Source: Nitrospinia bacterium
Lineage (GTDB): Bacteria > Nitrospinota > Nitrospinia > Nitrospinales > JAJDAT01
Assembly (NCBI GenBank): GCA_029261715.1
Contig: JAJDAT010000026.1
Coordinates: 93,245-157,244, forward strand
Direction: 5' to 3'
DNA: 64,000 nt
Position 1 is the first letter of the stretch. The number at the start of each line of letters is the position of its first letter. Positions 43,706 through 53,318 of the stretch are shown piece by piece. The notes below the pieces were generated by a model. It saw only the letters and a program-made list of their open reading frames with translations, was not told where the DNA came from and ran no database searches. The position numbers and the translations under genes were made by a program.

Positions 43706-46225
43706 ATGAAATTATTTCAGGACATTCCAGTCAAGCAGAAGTTAACCCGTCTCACAATGTTTTCTTCTGGGCTGGCATTACTTATTGCCTACATTGCTAT
43801 GGGATCGTTTGAGTTCTTTTTTTCAAAAGAAACCATGGTTCGTGAATTAAAAGGTATTGCCAATATCATAGGAACCAACAGCGTAGCTGCCATTGAATTC
43901 GACGACCCCAAAATCGGAGAAGAAACCCTGAAGGCTTTAGATGCGAATTCCAAAATCGTTGCCGCAGAAATAATTAGGAACAACGGGAGTTCTCTAGCTT
44001 CTTACCAAAAAGAGAGAGGTTCGCATAGCTTTGAACTTGAAAGATTTGGAGATGAGGAAGCTTATTTTACAAAAAACTTTTGCTTTGTCTTCCAGCCAAT
44101 AAGGTTTAATGGTAAGCAAATCGGAACTATATTCATCAAGGCCAGCTTACAAAACCTTTATAACAGCTTATTGGGAAATGCTGGGATCATGGCCACCGTT
44201 CTCATATGTTCCTATTTTTTGGTTTACTTTTTGTTGTCTAAGTTTCAAGGGATCATTACGCGCCCGGTTCACCATTTGGCCGACATAGCCAATCAAGTGG
44301 CTATTCAAAAAAATTATTCCATTCGGGCTGTCAAAGAAAGCGATGACGAGTTGGGATTTCTAATTGAGCGTTTCAATGAAATGTTGACCAAAATTGAAAA
44401 GGGAGACCAGGACCTTAGGGATACCACGGTATCAAAAGAATACGTGGAAAATATTTTTACCACCATGTCTGATTCCCTGGTGGTAATTACTCCTGAAGCC
44501 AGGATTCAGACTGTTAACCGAGCCACCTGCGATTTATTAGGATATAAAGCGAATGAGTTAATAGGCGAAGAAATCGCGATGATCATTGCGGACGATGAAA
44601 AAGCAACTAGTGATTTTTTTGATTCTCAACTTTTTTTTAAAAATTTAACTCAGAAAGAAGGAGTTCTCTCTAATCAAGAGGGGAGCTTTCTTTCCAAAGG
44701 TGGTAGGAAAATACCTGTTCTCTTTTCAGGATCGATAATGCGGGATAAAAAAGGAAAAATTATCGGAGCTGTGGTGACATTCGACGATATTTCCGCCATA
44801 AAAGCAGGGGAAGAAAAACTTAAACTTGCGAAAGAAGTTGCCGAAAATGCTAACAAAGCCAAATCCTTGTTCCTGGCTAATATGAGTCATGAAATTCGAA
44901 CGCCCTTGAATGCAATCCTCGGATATTCTCAGATATTGATGAGGAAAAGGGAACTGGACGAAGGAACTAAGGCGAATATTAAAACCATCGATTCCAGTGG
45001 GAATAATCTCTTGACCATGATTAACGAAATCTTGGATCTTTCCAAGATTGAATCGGGAAAGATGGAATTACAGTCGGTTGATTTCAGACTCAATGAATTA
45101 ATTCATGATGTGGAAAGTTTGTTTGACCTGCGATGCAAGCAAAAGAAATTAAGATGGATTTCATCAAATCTTTCTAATCAGATTATCGTTCATGGCGATA
45201 AGAATAAACTAAGGCAGGTGTTGATCAATCTTTTAGGCAATGCCGTAAAATTTACAGACTCAGGTGAAGTTTCATTAAATATAAAAGTTTTGGAAGGGGA
45301 TCAATACCAATTTGAAGTTATCGATACTGGAGCTGGCATTACAGTTGAGAGCCAGAAGAAAATTTTTTACCCTTTTGAACAGGTAGAAACAGAATACCAA
45401 AAGGGAGGAACTGGACTGGGTTTGGCTATTTCCAAAAAACAACTGGAGCTCATGGGGGCGGAATTACTTTTAAAGTCCAATATCGGAGAAGGTTCAAAAT
45501 TTTACTTTACGATACGCCTTCCTTCGGCAAAGAAAGAACTCATAACCACAAGTCCTTTTAAAAATGTTCTTCATTTGTCCCCCGATCATCAAGTTAAAGC
45601 TCTGGTTGTGGATGATGTGACTGAAAACCGGGATGTTTTATCAAAGCTTTTATTGGATATAGGCGTGGAAGTTATTGTGGCGGAGAATGGGAAGGAAGGA
45701 GTGGAAAAAGTCAGGAAACATCGACCCAATATTATTTTTATGGACATACGTATGCCGGTCATGCAAGGGGATGAAGCTATAAAGATAATTCAGGATGAAT
45801 ATGGCAACGACCAATTTAAGCTTGTGGCCATAACTGCGTCAGCATTTGGGCGTCCGCGTCAATATTATTTGGACAGAGGATTTCATGAGTTTATTTCAAA
45901 ACCTTTCCGGGATGATGAGATTTTTGGTTGTCTATCAGAATTGCTTGAGGTTGAATTTGTTTATGATGTCAGTGAAGCCGTCGAAGAGGAATCTTTAAAC
46001 TTTGATGAGATAGACTTAAATCAAATAACCCTTCCCGAAGATTTATATATAAGATTAAAAAAATCTGCGGACATTTGCAGCATCACGGAAATTGAACGTT
46101 TACTAAATGAATTGAAATTAATGGGTGGAGATTTCAATATTCTGGCTAAACACTTTGAACGCTTGTTGAGCACATACGACTTGGCGGGAGTCCTGAAAGA
46201 CTTGAATCAGGTCAACCATGAGTAA
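43706..46225 (+). CDS. Hybrid sensor histidine kinase (CHASE8-HAMP-PAS-HisKA-HATPase-REC)
   Basis: An 839-residue membrane sensor kinase. TM1 is at about residues 15-38, a CHASE8-type periplasmic domain at about 40-145 (ETMVRELKGIANIIGTNSVAAIEFDD), TM2 at about 155-175, HAMP to about 235, and PAS at about 250-370. HisKA has the phospho-acceptor H395 in NMSHEIRTPLN. HATPase has an N-box (LRQVLINLLGNAVKFT) and G-boxes. A receiver domain follows with D680 in FMDIRMPVM. A 90-residue helical tail without a recognisable HPt histidine motif follows. It starts 4 bases after yfiR. CHASE8 domains pair with YfiR-like repressors, so the YfiR protein probably sets its activity. Output is unknown because no response regulator remains downstream. 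Confidence 0.9.
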   Translation: MKLFQDIPVKQKLTRLTMFSSGLALLIAYIAMGSFEFFFSKETMVRELKGIANIIGTNSVAAIEFDDPKIGEETLKALDANSKIVAAEIIRNNGSSLASYQKERGSHSFELERFGDEEAYFTKNFCFVFQPIRFNGKQIGTIFIKASLQNLYNSLLGNAGIMATVLICSYFLVYFLLSKFQGIITRPVHHLADIANQVAIQKNYSIRAVKESDDELGFLIERFNEMLTKIEKGDQDLRDTTVSKEYVENIFTTMSDSLVVITPEARIQTVNRATCDLLGYKANELIGEEIAMIIADDEKATSDFFDSQLFFKNLTQKEGVLSNQEGSFLSKGGRKIPVLFSGSIMRDKKGKIIGAVVTFDDISAIKAGEEKLKLAKEVAENANKAKSLFLANMSHEIRTPLNAILGYSQILMRKRELDEGTKANIKTIDSSGNNLLTMINEILDLSKIESGKMELQSVDFRLNELIHDVESLFDLRCKQKKLRWISSNLSNQIIVHGDKNKLRQVLINLLGNAVKFTDSGEVSLNIKVLEGDQYQFEVIDTGAGITVESQKKIFYPFEQVETEYQKGGTGLGLAISKKQLELMGAELLLKSNIGEGSKFYFTIRLPSAKKELITTSPFKNVLHLSPDHQVKALVVDDVTENRDVLSKLLLDIGVEVIVAENGKEGVEKVRKHRPNIIFMDIRMPVMQGDEAIKIIQDEYGNDQFKLVAITASAFGRPRQYYLDRGFHEFISKPFRDDEIFGCLSELLEVEFVYDVSEAVEEESLNFDEIDLNQITLPEDLYIRLKKSADICSITEIERLLNELKLMGGDFNILAKHFERLLSTYDLAGVLKDLNQVNHE

Positions 46226-46271
46226 TACGCCAACCACCTTGGTTAAAAAGCTAAGAGATACCTTCTGTTAA
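46218..46271 (+). other. Short 17-codon frame overlapping the kinase stop; 46226-46653 otherwise empty
   Basis: The kinase ends ATGAGTAA, and the embedded ATG opens a frame (MSNTPTTLVKKLRDTFC) that stops after 17 codons. The overlap is typical of a coupled downstream gene, so this may be the stump of a lost response-regulator gene. The remaining 380 bases up to the DabB gene contain no recognisable feature. Confidence 0.3.
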
Positions 46272-46653
46272 TTTTTTCCCAAAAAAGAATTGGAACAAGA
46301 TTTTAGAAAATAAGCGAGTATTAATTAAACTGCATTTTTTTTATCGAAGTCTACCGATCTGAGAGGCTTTATCTATGTGGCTATACATATGAAAATCAAC
46401 ACAAACAGTTTTATTTTTTGAATTTGTTTATGTTAGAAATCTCTGTATCATAAATTTCTTGAATCGTAATCAGGAAAGGGGCATCCTAAACGATAAGAAG
46501 GAAATATGTTTGCGGCATATTAGTTCTATTTGTAGTGAAAATTTTGAGAACTAAAAAATATATTTTTAAGCTTTTAATAATTTCAATTATTAAACCTAAA
46601 AAAGCTTTTTGTGGATTCCATAGCTTTGACTAGGTAATGGCAATATCTGCGTA

Positions 46654-48348
46654 ATGACCATCCCAATTCTTATTCTCCTTTTTCCTCTTTTGGCCGGAAT
46701 CCTTATCTGGGTTTTTGGCAAGCGTATTCTAGCTCATGTAGCTAAGATAGGAGTGATTGCAACCTCGATCTCTTGTCTCCTTGCCGCTTGGACTCTTTAC
46801 TATGTAAGCGTTGAAGGAACTGTCCAATTTGTTTTTTGGACGTTAGGCTCTTCCACATTAAAGGTTGGTATGTTGGTTGATCGCCTCACGGCGGTTATGA
46901 TGATGTTGATCACAAGCGTCAGCGTCGTTATTCATGTTTATTCGGTCCGTTATTTAGAAGGCGATGCTGGCTACGCTCGATTTTTTGCTCTTTTGAGCTT
47001 TATGACCTTTGTGATCCTATCGCTTGTATCAAGCCCAAACTTGTTTATGTTGTTTATCTTTTGGCAGTTATTAAGTTTGGCGCTTTACCTTATTCTTAAT
47101 TTTAATTATTCCCACCCCGACGCTTGTCGGAATGCTTTCAAAACCTTTTTCGTCCATCGTGTTGGGGATGTAAGTTTTCTCTGTGGGATTTTTCTGGCTT
47201 ATAAATATTTTGGCACTTTAGAGTTTGTCGATCTTTTTAAAGCGGCGGCAGAGCAGCCTCATGTTATTTCTTTGCTACCTGGAAATATGTTTGATGTCAG
47301 CGCGGTTACTGCAATCGCGTTATTAATTTTTGTTGGCGCAATCGCCAAATCTTCTCAATTCCCCCTTCATGTGTGGTTGCCAGATACTATGGATTCGCCG
47401 ACCCCAGTTTCTGCCCTTATGCACGCAGGAATTATCAATGCTGGCGGATTTTTACTGAATAGATTAGCTCCTTTTTACGTTCTTTCGACTCCGACGCTTC
47501 ATTTTGTATTTTTGATCGGGGTATTAACGGTTCTTCTTGGAGCGTCAATGATGTTGGCTCAAAATGACATTAAGAAAACCCTTGGGTTTTCCACCATGGG
47601 CCAAATGGGATACATGATCATGGAATGCGGGTTAGGGGCGTTCGCGTTGGCGATCTTCCATTTAATAGCTCATGGTCTTTTTAAAGCATCCTTGTTTTTA
47701 GGAGCGGGAACAGGTATTCACTCGTCACGGGATGAACCAAAGTTTCCACATTCTTCAGATCATGAAGTTGACGAGAGGAAAAATTCCTCCAGCCAATTAA
47801 CGTGGGCAACGGGTTTAGTCGTCACATTGATGATGCCGTTAATTATTCTTATGGTTGCTCATGGCATGTTGGATATACATCTGCAAGACGCGCATGGCGC
47901 GGTTATTTTTCTGTTTTTCAGTTGGGTGACTGCTTCTCAAGTTATGTTTAGTTTATATCGTCTTCAGGCGGTGGCTTCCTGGAAGGTAGCCTGCGCGATG
48001 ATCGGGGCTTTATTTTTTATCGGGTTTATTTATCTTTGGGCTGGAGAGGAATTTACCCATTTTCTTTATCCTGGACATGGAGTGGCCGACAGTTTTTTTG
48101 TCGCTGCGGCGTTCAATCCGCAGGTTTTCGATATGATCATTTTGATAGCCACAGGTCTCATCCTTTTTGGATGGTTTGTTGTCTATACCAATGCCAAAGG
48201 ACAAAAAATATTCATATCGAATTGGTTTGTTTCAGTTCGGAAACAAATGTACATCCTTCTAATCAATCGGTTCTATATAGACCTTATTTATGTGCGCTGG
48301 AGTGCCAGTATATTGCGATTGGCTCAAAAGGTAGCTCATCGTTTTTAA
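46654..48348 (+). CDS. dabB: DabB-type membrane subunit (NuoL-like), inorganic-carbon uptake locus 1
   Basis: A 564-residue polytopic protein of the proton-antiporter family (NuoL/ND5/MrpA-like), the ion-conducting partner of DabA. DAB complexes are thought to draw CO2 into the cell as bicarbonate, driven by the cation gradient. Seen are the NuoL-like entry MLVDRLTAVMMMLITSVSVVIHVYSVRYL, KSSQFPLHVWLPDTMDSPTPVSALMHAGIINAGGFLLNRLAP (the conserved Lys and His of the ion channel) and AQNDIKKTLGFSTMGQMGYM. It is shorter than complex I NuoL and lacks the lateral helix arm, as in DabB. It starts a four-gene locus with the 409-aa protein, DabA and a PII-like protein. Confidence 0.88.
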   Translation: MTIPILILLFPLLAGILIWVFGKRILAHVAKIGVIATSISCLLAAWTLYYVSVEGTVQFVFWTLGSSTLKVGMLVDRLTAVMMMLITSVSVVIHVYSVRYLEGDAGYARFFALLSFMTFVILSLVSSPNLFMLFIFWQLLSLALYLILNFNYSHPDACRNAFKTFFVHRVGDVSFLCGIFLAYKYFGTLEFVDLFKAAAEQPHVISLLPGNMFDVSAVTAIALLIFVGAIAKSSQFPLHVWLPDTMDSPTPVSALMHAGIINAGGFLLNRLAPFYVLSTPTLHFVFLIGVLTVLLGASMMLAQNDIKKTLGFSTMGQMGYMIMECGLGAFALAIFHLIAHGLFKASLFLGAGTGIHSSRDEPKFPHSSDHEVDERKNSSSQLTWATGLVVTLMMPLIILMVAHGMLDIHLQDAHGAVIFLFFSWVTASQVMFSLYRLQAVASWKVACAMIGALFFIGFIYLWAGEEFTHFLYPGHGVADSFFVAAAFNPQVFDMIILIATGLILFGWFVVYTNAKGQKIFISNWFVSVRKQMYILLINRFYIDLIYVRWSASILRLAQKVAHRF

Positions 48349-48363
48349 AACACGGCTAGAAAT

Positions 48364-49593
48364 ATGGACAATCAACAGATTCTTCCAATAATCTTCGCTT
48401 TGGTTCCGCTAGTTTTGGGGGTTGTGTGGAAGGTTTCACAAATTTCGTTTTCTAACCTTAAATCTATAGGTTTGACGACTATTGTCGTTCTAGGCATACT
48501 CCTAGTTTTTACTGTTGAGATTGATCCATCGATTAACTTTTTAGCTTTTGCGGTTCTTCTCTCTGGCTTTTGCGTCATGCTCTGCCAAGAAGATACGCAG
48601 CAAGCTTCAGCGGTTTGCTCTTCAGGCATGATAGCTTTAGGGCTGGGGTTAGGAGCATTGCTGAGCCAGGGATTTGCAAGCAGGTTTTTCCTATGCGGTC
48701 TTTTAGGTTACGCTGCATTTTCTCTTACTCGCGAAAAGCGCCAATCATTTCGAACAACTCTTATTCTTTCGCACTTTATAATTGCTATTATTCTCTCTTT
48801 GAGTTCCGCTTTAGGCGGCGAAACCTTGCAAATATTTGCGAGTTTATTCCTTGCTCTTACTTTTTTGCCGTTGGTTCCTTTTCATCTCCCATTTGTGGGC
48901 ATAGTTGAAGGAGCTAAAGGAACTCTTTCGAGTTTTTGGATTGTCGTTTGGTTAGCCATTGGGCTTGCGGAGTTAAATGCAATTTATTCTTCGCTTACGG
49001 CTGAAATGCTCTTTATCATAAGTTTGTTAGCTCTGGTAAGCGCTTTTTACGCTTCTCTAGCGGCTTTAGGACAACGACAAAGCAACCTGTTTGTGGCGTC
49101 CGCTACTGTCGCTTACATATCGCTTATATGGGGATTACTTAATATTTTTCCCCGTTTTCCCGAGTGGGGAATTGCGTTTGGTATAGGCGTAGCATTTGTG
49201 TTAGGCGGTATTTGTCTCGTGTTTTCCTTTGTTCAACAACGCTATGGTTGGCAAATTATCGGAAAGCTTCCTGGGCTTGCCACTCCAATGCCTCGATTTG
49301 GAACTTCGATGGTTTTTCTTGTGAGTTTCGCTTTATTTCTTCCGATGTTCCCTACGTTTTCAGGCCTGAGTCTTATGCCTACAGTCGACGTTAAGGATGT
49401 TAAATTTATCATTACTTTTTTGATGTTTATTGCAGTTTGGTTGGGAGGAGGCTGGTTTCTTTTACAAATGCTTCACCAAACCGCTTTTGGAACGGCGCGT
49501 TCAGAAGTGCCTTATACCGATTTGCGCATAACGGAATATGTTGCGGTAACGGTATTATTATTGGGCGCTACTTATAGTGGAATTCTCTATTAG
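48364..49593 (+). CDS. Multi-spanning membrane protein between dabB and dabA (degenerate antiporter-like)
   Basis: A 409-residue hydrophobic protein with about 12 predicted membrane segments and no named family that I recognise. Its middle reads LALTFLPLVPFHLPFVGIVEGAKGTLSSFW ... LAALGQRQSNLFVASATVAYISLIWG. That is laid out like the NuoM/NuoN core (PFHxWLPDA...PTPVS ... ALxQxDxKRxxAYSSVxHxG) but without the conserved Lys/His charge pairs. I infer a third, non-pumping antiporter-fold subunit or scaffold of the DAB complex. It starts 15 bases after dabB and ends 45 bases before dabA, clearly in the same operon. Confidence 0.7.
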   Translation: MDNQQILPIIFALVPLVLGVVWKVSQISFSNLKSIGLTTIVVLGILLVFTVEIDPSINFLAFAVLLSGFCVMLCQEDTQQASAVCSSGMIALGLGLGALLSQGFASRFFLCGLLGYAAFSLTREKRQSFRTTLILSHFIIAIILSLSSALGGETLQIFASLFLALTFLPLVPFHLPFVGIVEGAKGTLSSFWIVVWLAIGLAELNAIYSSLTAEMLFIISLLALVSAFYASLAALGQRQSNLFVASATVAYISLIWGLLNIFPRFPEWGIAFGIGVAFVLGGICLVFSFVQQRYGWQIIGKLPGLATPMPRFGTSMVFLVSFALFLPMFPTFSGLSLMPTVDVKDVKFIITFLMFIAVWLGGGWFLLQMLHQTAFGTARSEVPYTDLRITEYVAVTVLLLGATYSGILY

Positions 49594-49638
49594 AGTTCCA
49601 TCTCTATAACTATTTTAGGAGGTCGGCGAGCCAAAGTC

Positions 49639-52600
49639 ATGCCTACGCTCGAAGAAAAAGAATCTGTAACGCCAACTGAATCGCAGCGAATAGAATTGCG
49701 GTCGTTTGTGAATTTAGCGGGCGAACCCGTTTCTCATTACTGGCCGATGAAAACGTTTATCCATCATAATCCGATTCACGGTTTGGAGCATTTGCACTTT
49801 GAGAAAGCTATTGATGAAGCGGAGCGGTTTTTGGGTGGAAAAGGTTATTTGCCCAATGAAGAATATAGAGATTATTTTAAGCAAGGTCGAATAACCGAAC
49901 AAGCGCTTAACGAAGCCTTAAAGACCGTTTCAAAAGAAGCCTCTATTGAAATAGGCGGAAAAAAAATATCACATCTGGAATTTTTAAGAGTTCTTTTCAT
50001 TAATGGAGCTGGGAGAGTTGCAACAGAAGTAGCCTCTGGGATTTTACAATCGTCGTATAATCCGAAAGAGGTAAAATGCCTGTTAGATAAAATTCAAGGA
50101 TTATCAGCAAATAAAGAGAAAAAAGAGTCCCTGCAGGACTATTCGATCCGGGACCAAGAAGAACTAGGCACTCGTTGCACTCTTAGTGAATGGTGCGATA
50201 AGTCTCTTGGTACTGACATAAAGCGCCAAGTCAACAGCGAAGTTATTAAGTGGCTTAGCGGGTTTCTTGATGAAGGCCACGCTCATTGGGATATGCCTTT
50301 ACGAGATAAAAATTTTTATGGCGCTTGGAAAGAGTTAGCGAGGGATGATGCATCGGGTTCTATCTTGGGGATTCCAGATTGGAAAACTAAAATAGAAAAC
50401 TTACCTGACCGACCAGAAGACGCGATATTAGAATGTATGTCCGTGTTGGCTGTTCCCAAGAATTTGTGGATCGATTTTTTTACATTACATTTAGCAGAAT
50501 TAGCGGGATGGACGGGGTTTCTTAAATGGCGTTCGGAGCAAGTGGATTATGAGTGGCAGAATGCCTTTCCAATCGATCTTATCGAGTACATGGCCGTTCG
50601 CATTTTTTATGCAAGGGAATTAGTTGAGCTTGCATGCCGCTCAAAATTAGGGATTCCTGGAGCTTATACTTCGATACGCGCGTATTTAAATAACTTTTCT
50701 GTTGGATATGGTTTTTACAAAGATCACCAAACTAGAGGTTTGCCTGATGAAATCGAGAATGATATGGATATTTCCATGTTTATTCAAAGACCTTTACCTA
50801 TTGATAACCTCAATCGATGTGATCCCAATTTGGTTTCAAAATGGGAGCAAATTAGGCGTCAGCAAGATATTGAAGTCCAGGCCTTAATGGTATTGCATCT
50901 TGCCAAATCGCTGAATATTAAAACTGAAGATGTTTTGAAGAGTGGTTCCGAGACACTAGGCATGTTACTTGATTGGGTTGAAGAGTTTCCAGAATCAAAT
51001 CATGGGCCTGTTTGGCTCAAGACTTTAGAGTCTAGTTTCATCAAAGATTTCGTGAAAAAGTTTTCTCCCAATATTGAGAAACTGAAAAAAATTGACTCGG
51101 AAGAAGAAAAGCCGCCAGAATCACGTCCGTTATCTCAATCGATTTTTTGCATTGATGTTCGGTCGGAAGGATTTAGAAGGCATCTTGAAGAAGTTGGCGG
51201 GAATGAGACGTTTGGATTCGCAGGATTTTTTGGAGTCCCAATATGCTATTTAGGATTTACGAGTGAACAGCAAACGGACCAATGTCCAGTTCTTCTGAAA
51301 CCCAAACACGTCATAAAAGAAATTCCCCGCGCTTATCAAGCAAAAGCTGCAATAGAGTTCTTAGAGGGGCATCAACTTGCTAAGGCTGGTCATACGCTAT
51401 TACATGATTTGAAAGAAAATGTAATCACCCCCTATGTTATGGTGGAAGCCATTGGGTGGTTCTTTGGATTCAGGCTTTTTGGTCAAACTTTGTGTCCAAA
51501 ATGGTTTAAAAACGCTGTTTCATGGATGAAAGATCGATTGGCTATTCCCATCGGAACGACCTTGACTGTGGATAAAATTGAACGGGAAGAAGCGCACGAA
51601 ATGGTTGCTTCCAAGCATCGCTCGGCTATTTACAAACAATTGACGAAACAATATGGTCAACTAGGCGCTAGTGTTTCTCATGATCAAGTTGAGCGTTTGC
51701 GAAAGCTTGCAATGAATCAAATGCAGGCCGATAGTTCTGAAATTGACGACTTATATGAATTGTTGCAATGGACCAAATCCGATCTTGAACAATTTATCAA
51801 AACACTTGATCGAGATTATAACCTTCATGAACGAGACATGGATGGTCAATTGGAACGGATCACGCAGACAGGATTTACGGTAGCTGAACAAGCTCATTTT
51901 GTTGAAACAGCTCTAAGGGTTTTAGGTTTCAAAACGTTTGCGCGGCTTATTTTGCTTTGCGCTCATGGCAGCACTTCTGATAATAATCCATTCGAATCCG
52001 CTTTGGATTGCGGAGCTTGCGGGGGTAATCATGGGATGTCAAACGCACGAGCCCTTGCTGTCATGGCCAACAAACCAGAGGTTCGGCAATTATTGGCGAT
52101 GAAAGGATTATCGATACCTCTTGATACGCATTTTCTTCCTGGGCAACATGACACAACAACGGATGAAGTAGAGTTTTTTGATTTAGAGGATGTTCCCGCG
52201 ACTCATAAAAAAGATTTAATCAGGCTTCAACAAGGCCTTCACGAAGCCGGTGAAAAAAATAGTAGGGAACGGTTAGGTCGTCTGCCCGACGAGTCCGAAA
52301 CAAATGGGGTTTTTAACGCTTTGAATCGAACCAAAATACGAAGCATAGATTGGTCGCAGGTTCGACCGGAATGGGGGTTATCTCGGCATACGGCTTTTAT
52401 AGCTGGGCGGCGTTTGTTGACTCAAGGCATTAACCTTGAAGGCCGGACTTTTTTACATTCCTATGATAGTTCAAAAGATCCTGAGGGAAGTTATTTGGAA
52501 ATTATCATGACTGCTCCCATGATCGTAGGCCAATGGATTAATATGGAACATTATTTTTCCACCGTTGATCAGGATGTTTATGGGGCGGGGAGTAAAGCGT

Positions 52601-52887
52601 ATCACAATGTGGTTGGTAGGATTGGTGTTATGTTTGGAACTCAAAGCGATCTTTGTGTTGGGCTTCCTGTCCAAACGGTTTTTGATGGCGAAAAACCTTT
52701 CCATGAACCTATGCGATTATTTGTTATAATCGAGGCTCCGAGAGAAATGATTGCCACCATTATTGCGCGTCATACCATCTTACAAAAATTGACCATGAAT
52801 CAATGGCTCCATATTGTCGCTTTGGACCCCGAATCTATGGAGTTTTTCCTCTTCCAAGCGCCGAACGATTGGCAACCTATAAAATAA
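49639..52887 (+). CDS. dabA: DabA-type inorganic-carbon transporter subunit (DUF2309), locus 1
   Basis: 1082 residues of the DabA/YbcC (UPF0753) family, a cytoplasmic zinc protein with a beta-carbonic-anhydrase-like site. It forms with DabB an energy-coupled CO2-hydrating or bicarbonate-accumulating complex. The zinc-site pattern is present: Cys504 and Asp506 in FCIDVRSEGFRRH, His776 in CAHGSTSDNNP, and Cys791 in LDCGACGGN. The Cys-x-Asp and His-x14-Cys spacings match those described for Halothiobacillus DabA. The N-terminal HHNPIHGLEHL motif and C-terminal GSQSDL-like GTQSDLCVGLPVQTV are conserved. At 1082 residues it is about 250 longer than the Halothiobacillus protein, including an insertion between about residues 610 and 740. 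It keeps good family conservation throughout. Confidence 0.93.
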   Translation: MPTLEEKESVTPTESQRIELRSFVNLAGEPVSHYWPMKTFIHHNPIHGLEHLHFEKAIDEAERFLGGKGYLPNEEYRDYFKQGRITEQALNEALKTVSKEASIEIGGKKISHLEFLRVLFINGAGRVATEVASGILQSSYNPKEVKCLLDKIQGLSANKEKKESLQDYSIRDQEELGTRCTLSEWCDKSLGTDIKRQVNSEVIKWLSGFLDEGHAHWDMPLRDKNFYGAWKELARDDASGSILGIPDWKTKIENLPDRPEDAILECMSVLAVPKNLWIDFFTLHLAELAGWTGFLKWRSEQVDYEWQNAFPIDLIEYMAVRIFYARELVELACRSKLGIPGAYTSIRAYLNNFSVGYGFYKDHQTRGLPDEIENDMDISMFIQRPLPIDNLNRCDPNLVSKWEQIRRQQDIEVQALMVLHLAKSLNIKTEDVLKSGSETLGMLLDWVEEFPESNHGPVWLKTLESSFIKDFVKKFSPNIEKLKKIDSEEEKPPESRPLSQSIFCIDVRSEGFRRHLEEVGGNETFGFAGFFGVPICYLGFTSEQQTDQCPVLLKPKHVIKEIPRAYQAKAAIEFLEGHQLAKAGHTLLHDLKENVITPYVMVEAIGWFFGFRLFGQTLCPKWFKNAVSWMKDRLAIPIGTTLTVDKIEREEAHEMVASKHRSAIYKQLTKQYGQLGASVSHDQVERLRKLAMNQMQADSSEIDDLYELLQWTKSDLEQFIKTLDRDYNLHERDMDGQLERITQTGFTVAEQAHFVETALRVLGFKTFARLILLCAHGSTSDNNPFESALDCGACGGNHGMSNARALAVMANKPEVRQLLAMKGLSIPLDTHFLPGQHDTTTDEVEFFDLEDVPATHKKDLIRLQQGLHEAGEKNSRERLGRLPDESETNGVFNALNRTKIRSIDWSQVRPEWGLSRHTAFIAGRRLLTQGINLEGRTFLHSYDSSKDPEGSYLEIIMTAPMIVGQWINMEHYFSTVDQDVYGAGSKAYHNVVGRIGVMFGTQSDLCVGLPVQTVFDGEKPFHEPMRLFVIIEAPREMIATIIARHTILQKLTMNQWLHIVALDPESMEFFLFQAPNDWQPIK

Positions 52888-52916
52888 TATAACCTTGTTG
52901 TGGAGATTGAAACATC

Positions 52917-53243
52917 ATGAACGCCATGAAACTTCATCCAATGAAAGAAATAAAGATCATCGTTGAAGGAGAGCATCTTCATTTCGTAACGGATGTTCTT
53001 GACCAGATTAAAGCAAGCGGCTATACGATTTTCAACAGTCTATCGGGAAAAGGGCATGGCGGGTTTCACGAAGGGCATATGATGTTTAACGACACAAGTA
53101 GCTTGCAGATGATCTTGACCGTTGTCCCTGAAGAAAAGCTTGATCCAATTCTCTCTGGCCTGAAGCCATTTTTGGATCGCCATTCAGGCAGTCTTTTCGT
53201 GATAGACGCAAGCGTTCTTCGACCAGATCATTTTGAGTCGTAA
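52917..53243 (+). CDS. Small PII-like signalling protein of the DAB locus
   Basis: 108 residues with a PII/CutA-like ferredoxin fold: KEIKIIVEGEHLHFVTDVLDQIKASGYTIF (beta-alpha-beta), a glycine/histidine-rich T-loop region (SGKGHGGFHEGHMMF), then MILTVVPEEKLDPILSGLKPFLDRHSGSLFVID. It lacks the Tyr-uridylylation T-loop of GlnB/GlnK. PII-like proteins beside carboxysome or DabA genes (CPII type) bind adenine nucleotides and bicarbonate and are thought to gate uptake. The same role is inferred here. GGAG lies 11 bases before the ATG. It is 29 bases after dabA and the last gene of locus 1. Confidence 0.78.
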   Translation: MNAMKLHPMKEIKIIVEGEHLHFVTDVLDQIKASGYTIFNSLSGKGHGGFHEGHMMFNDTSSLQMILTVVPEEKLDPILSGLKPFLDRHSGSLFVIDASVLRPDHFES

Positions 53244-53292
53244 AGACTATTCTTGGTCTTGCTAATTGTCTTTTCATTGTTTGTCAGGCTGC

Positions 53293-53318
53293 ATCATGTT
53301 CATTTGAGTCAACATGAT
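53293..53318. promoter_or_regulatory. Perfect 8-bp inverted repeat between the two DAB loci
   Basis: ATCATGTT (53293-53300) and AACATGAT (53311-53318) are separated by 10 bases, 50 bases after the PII-like gene. No T-run follows, so it resembles an operator more than a terminator. It lies in the 550-base gap between the loci, about 280 bases before the candidate promoter. Confidence 0.35.
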
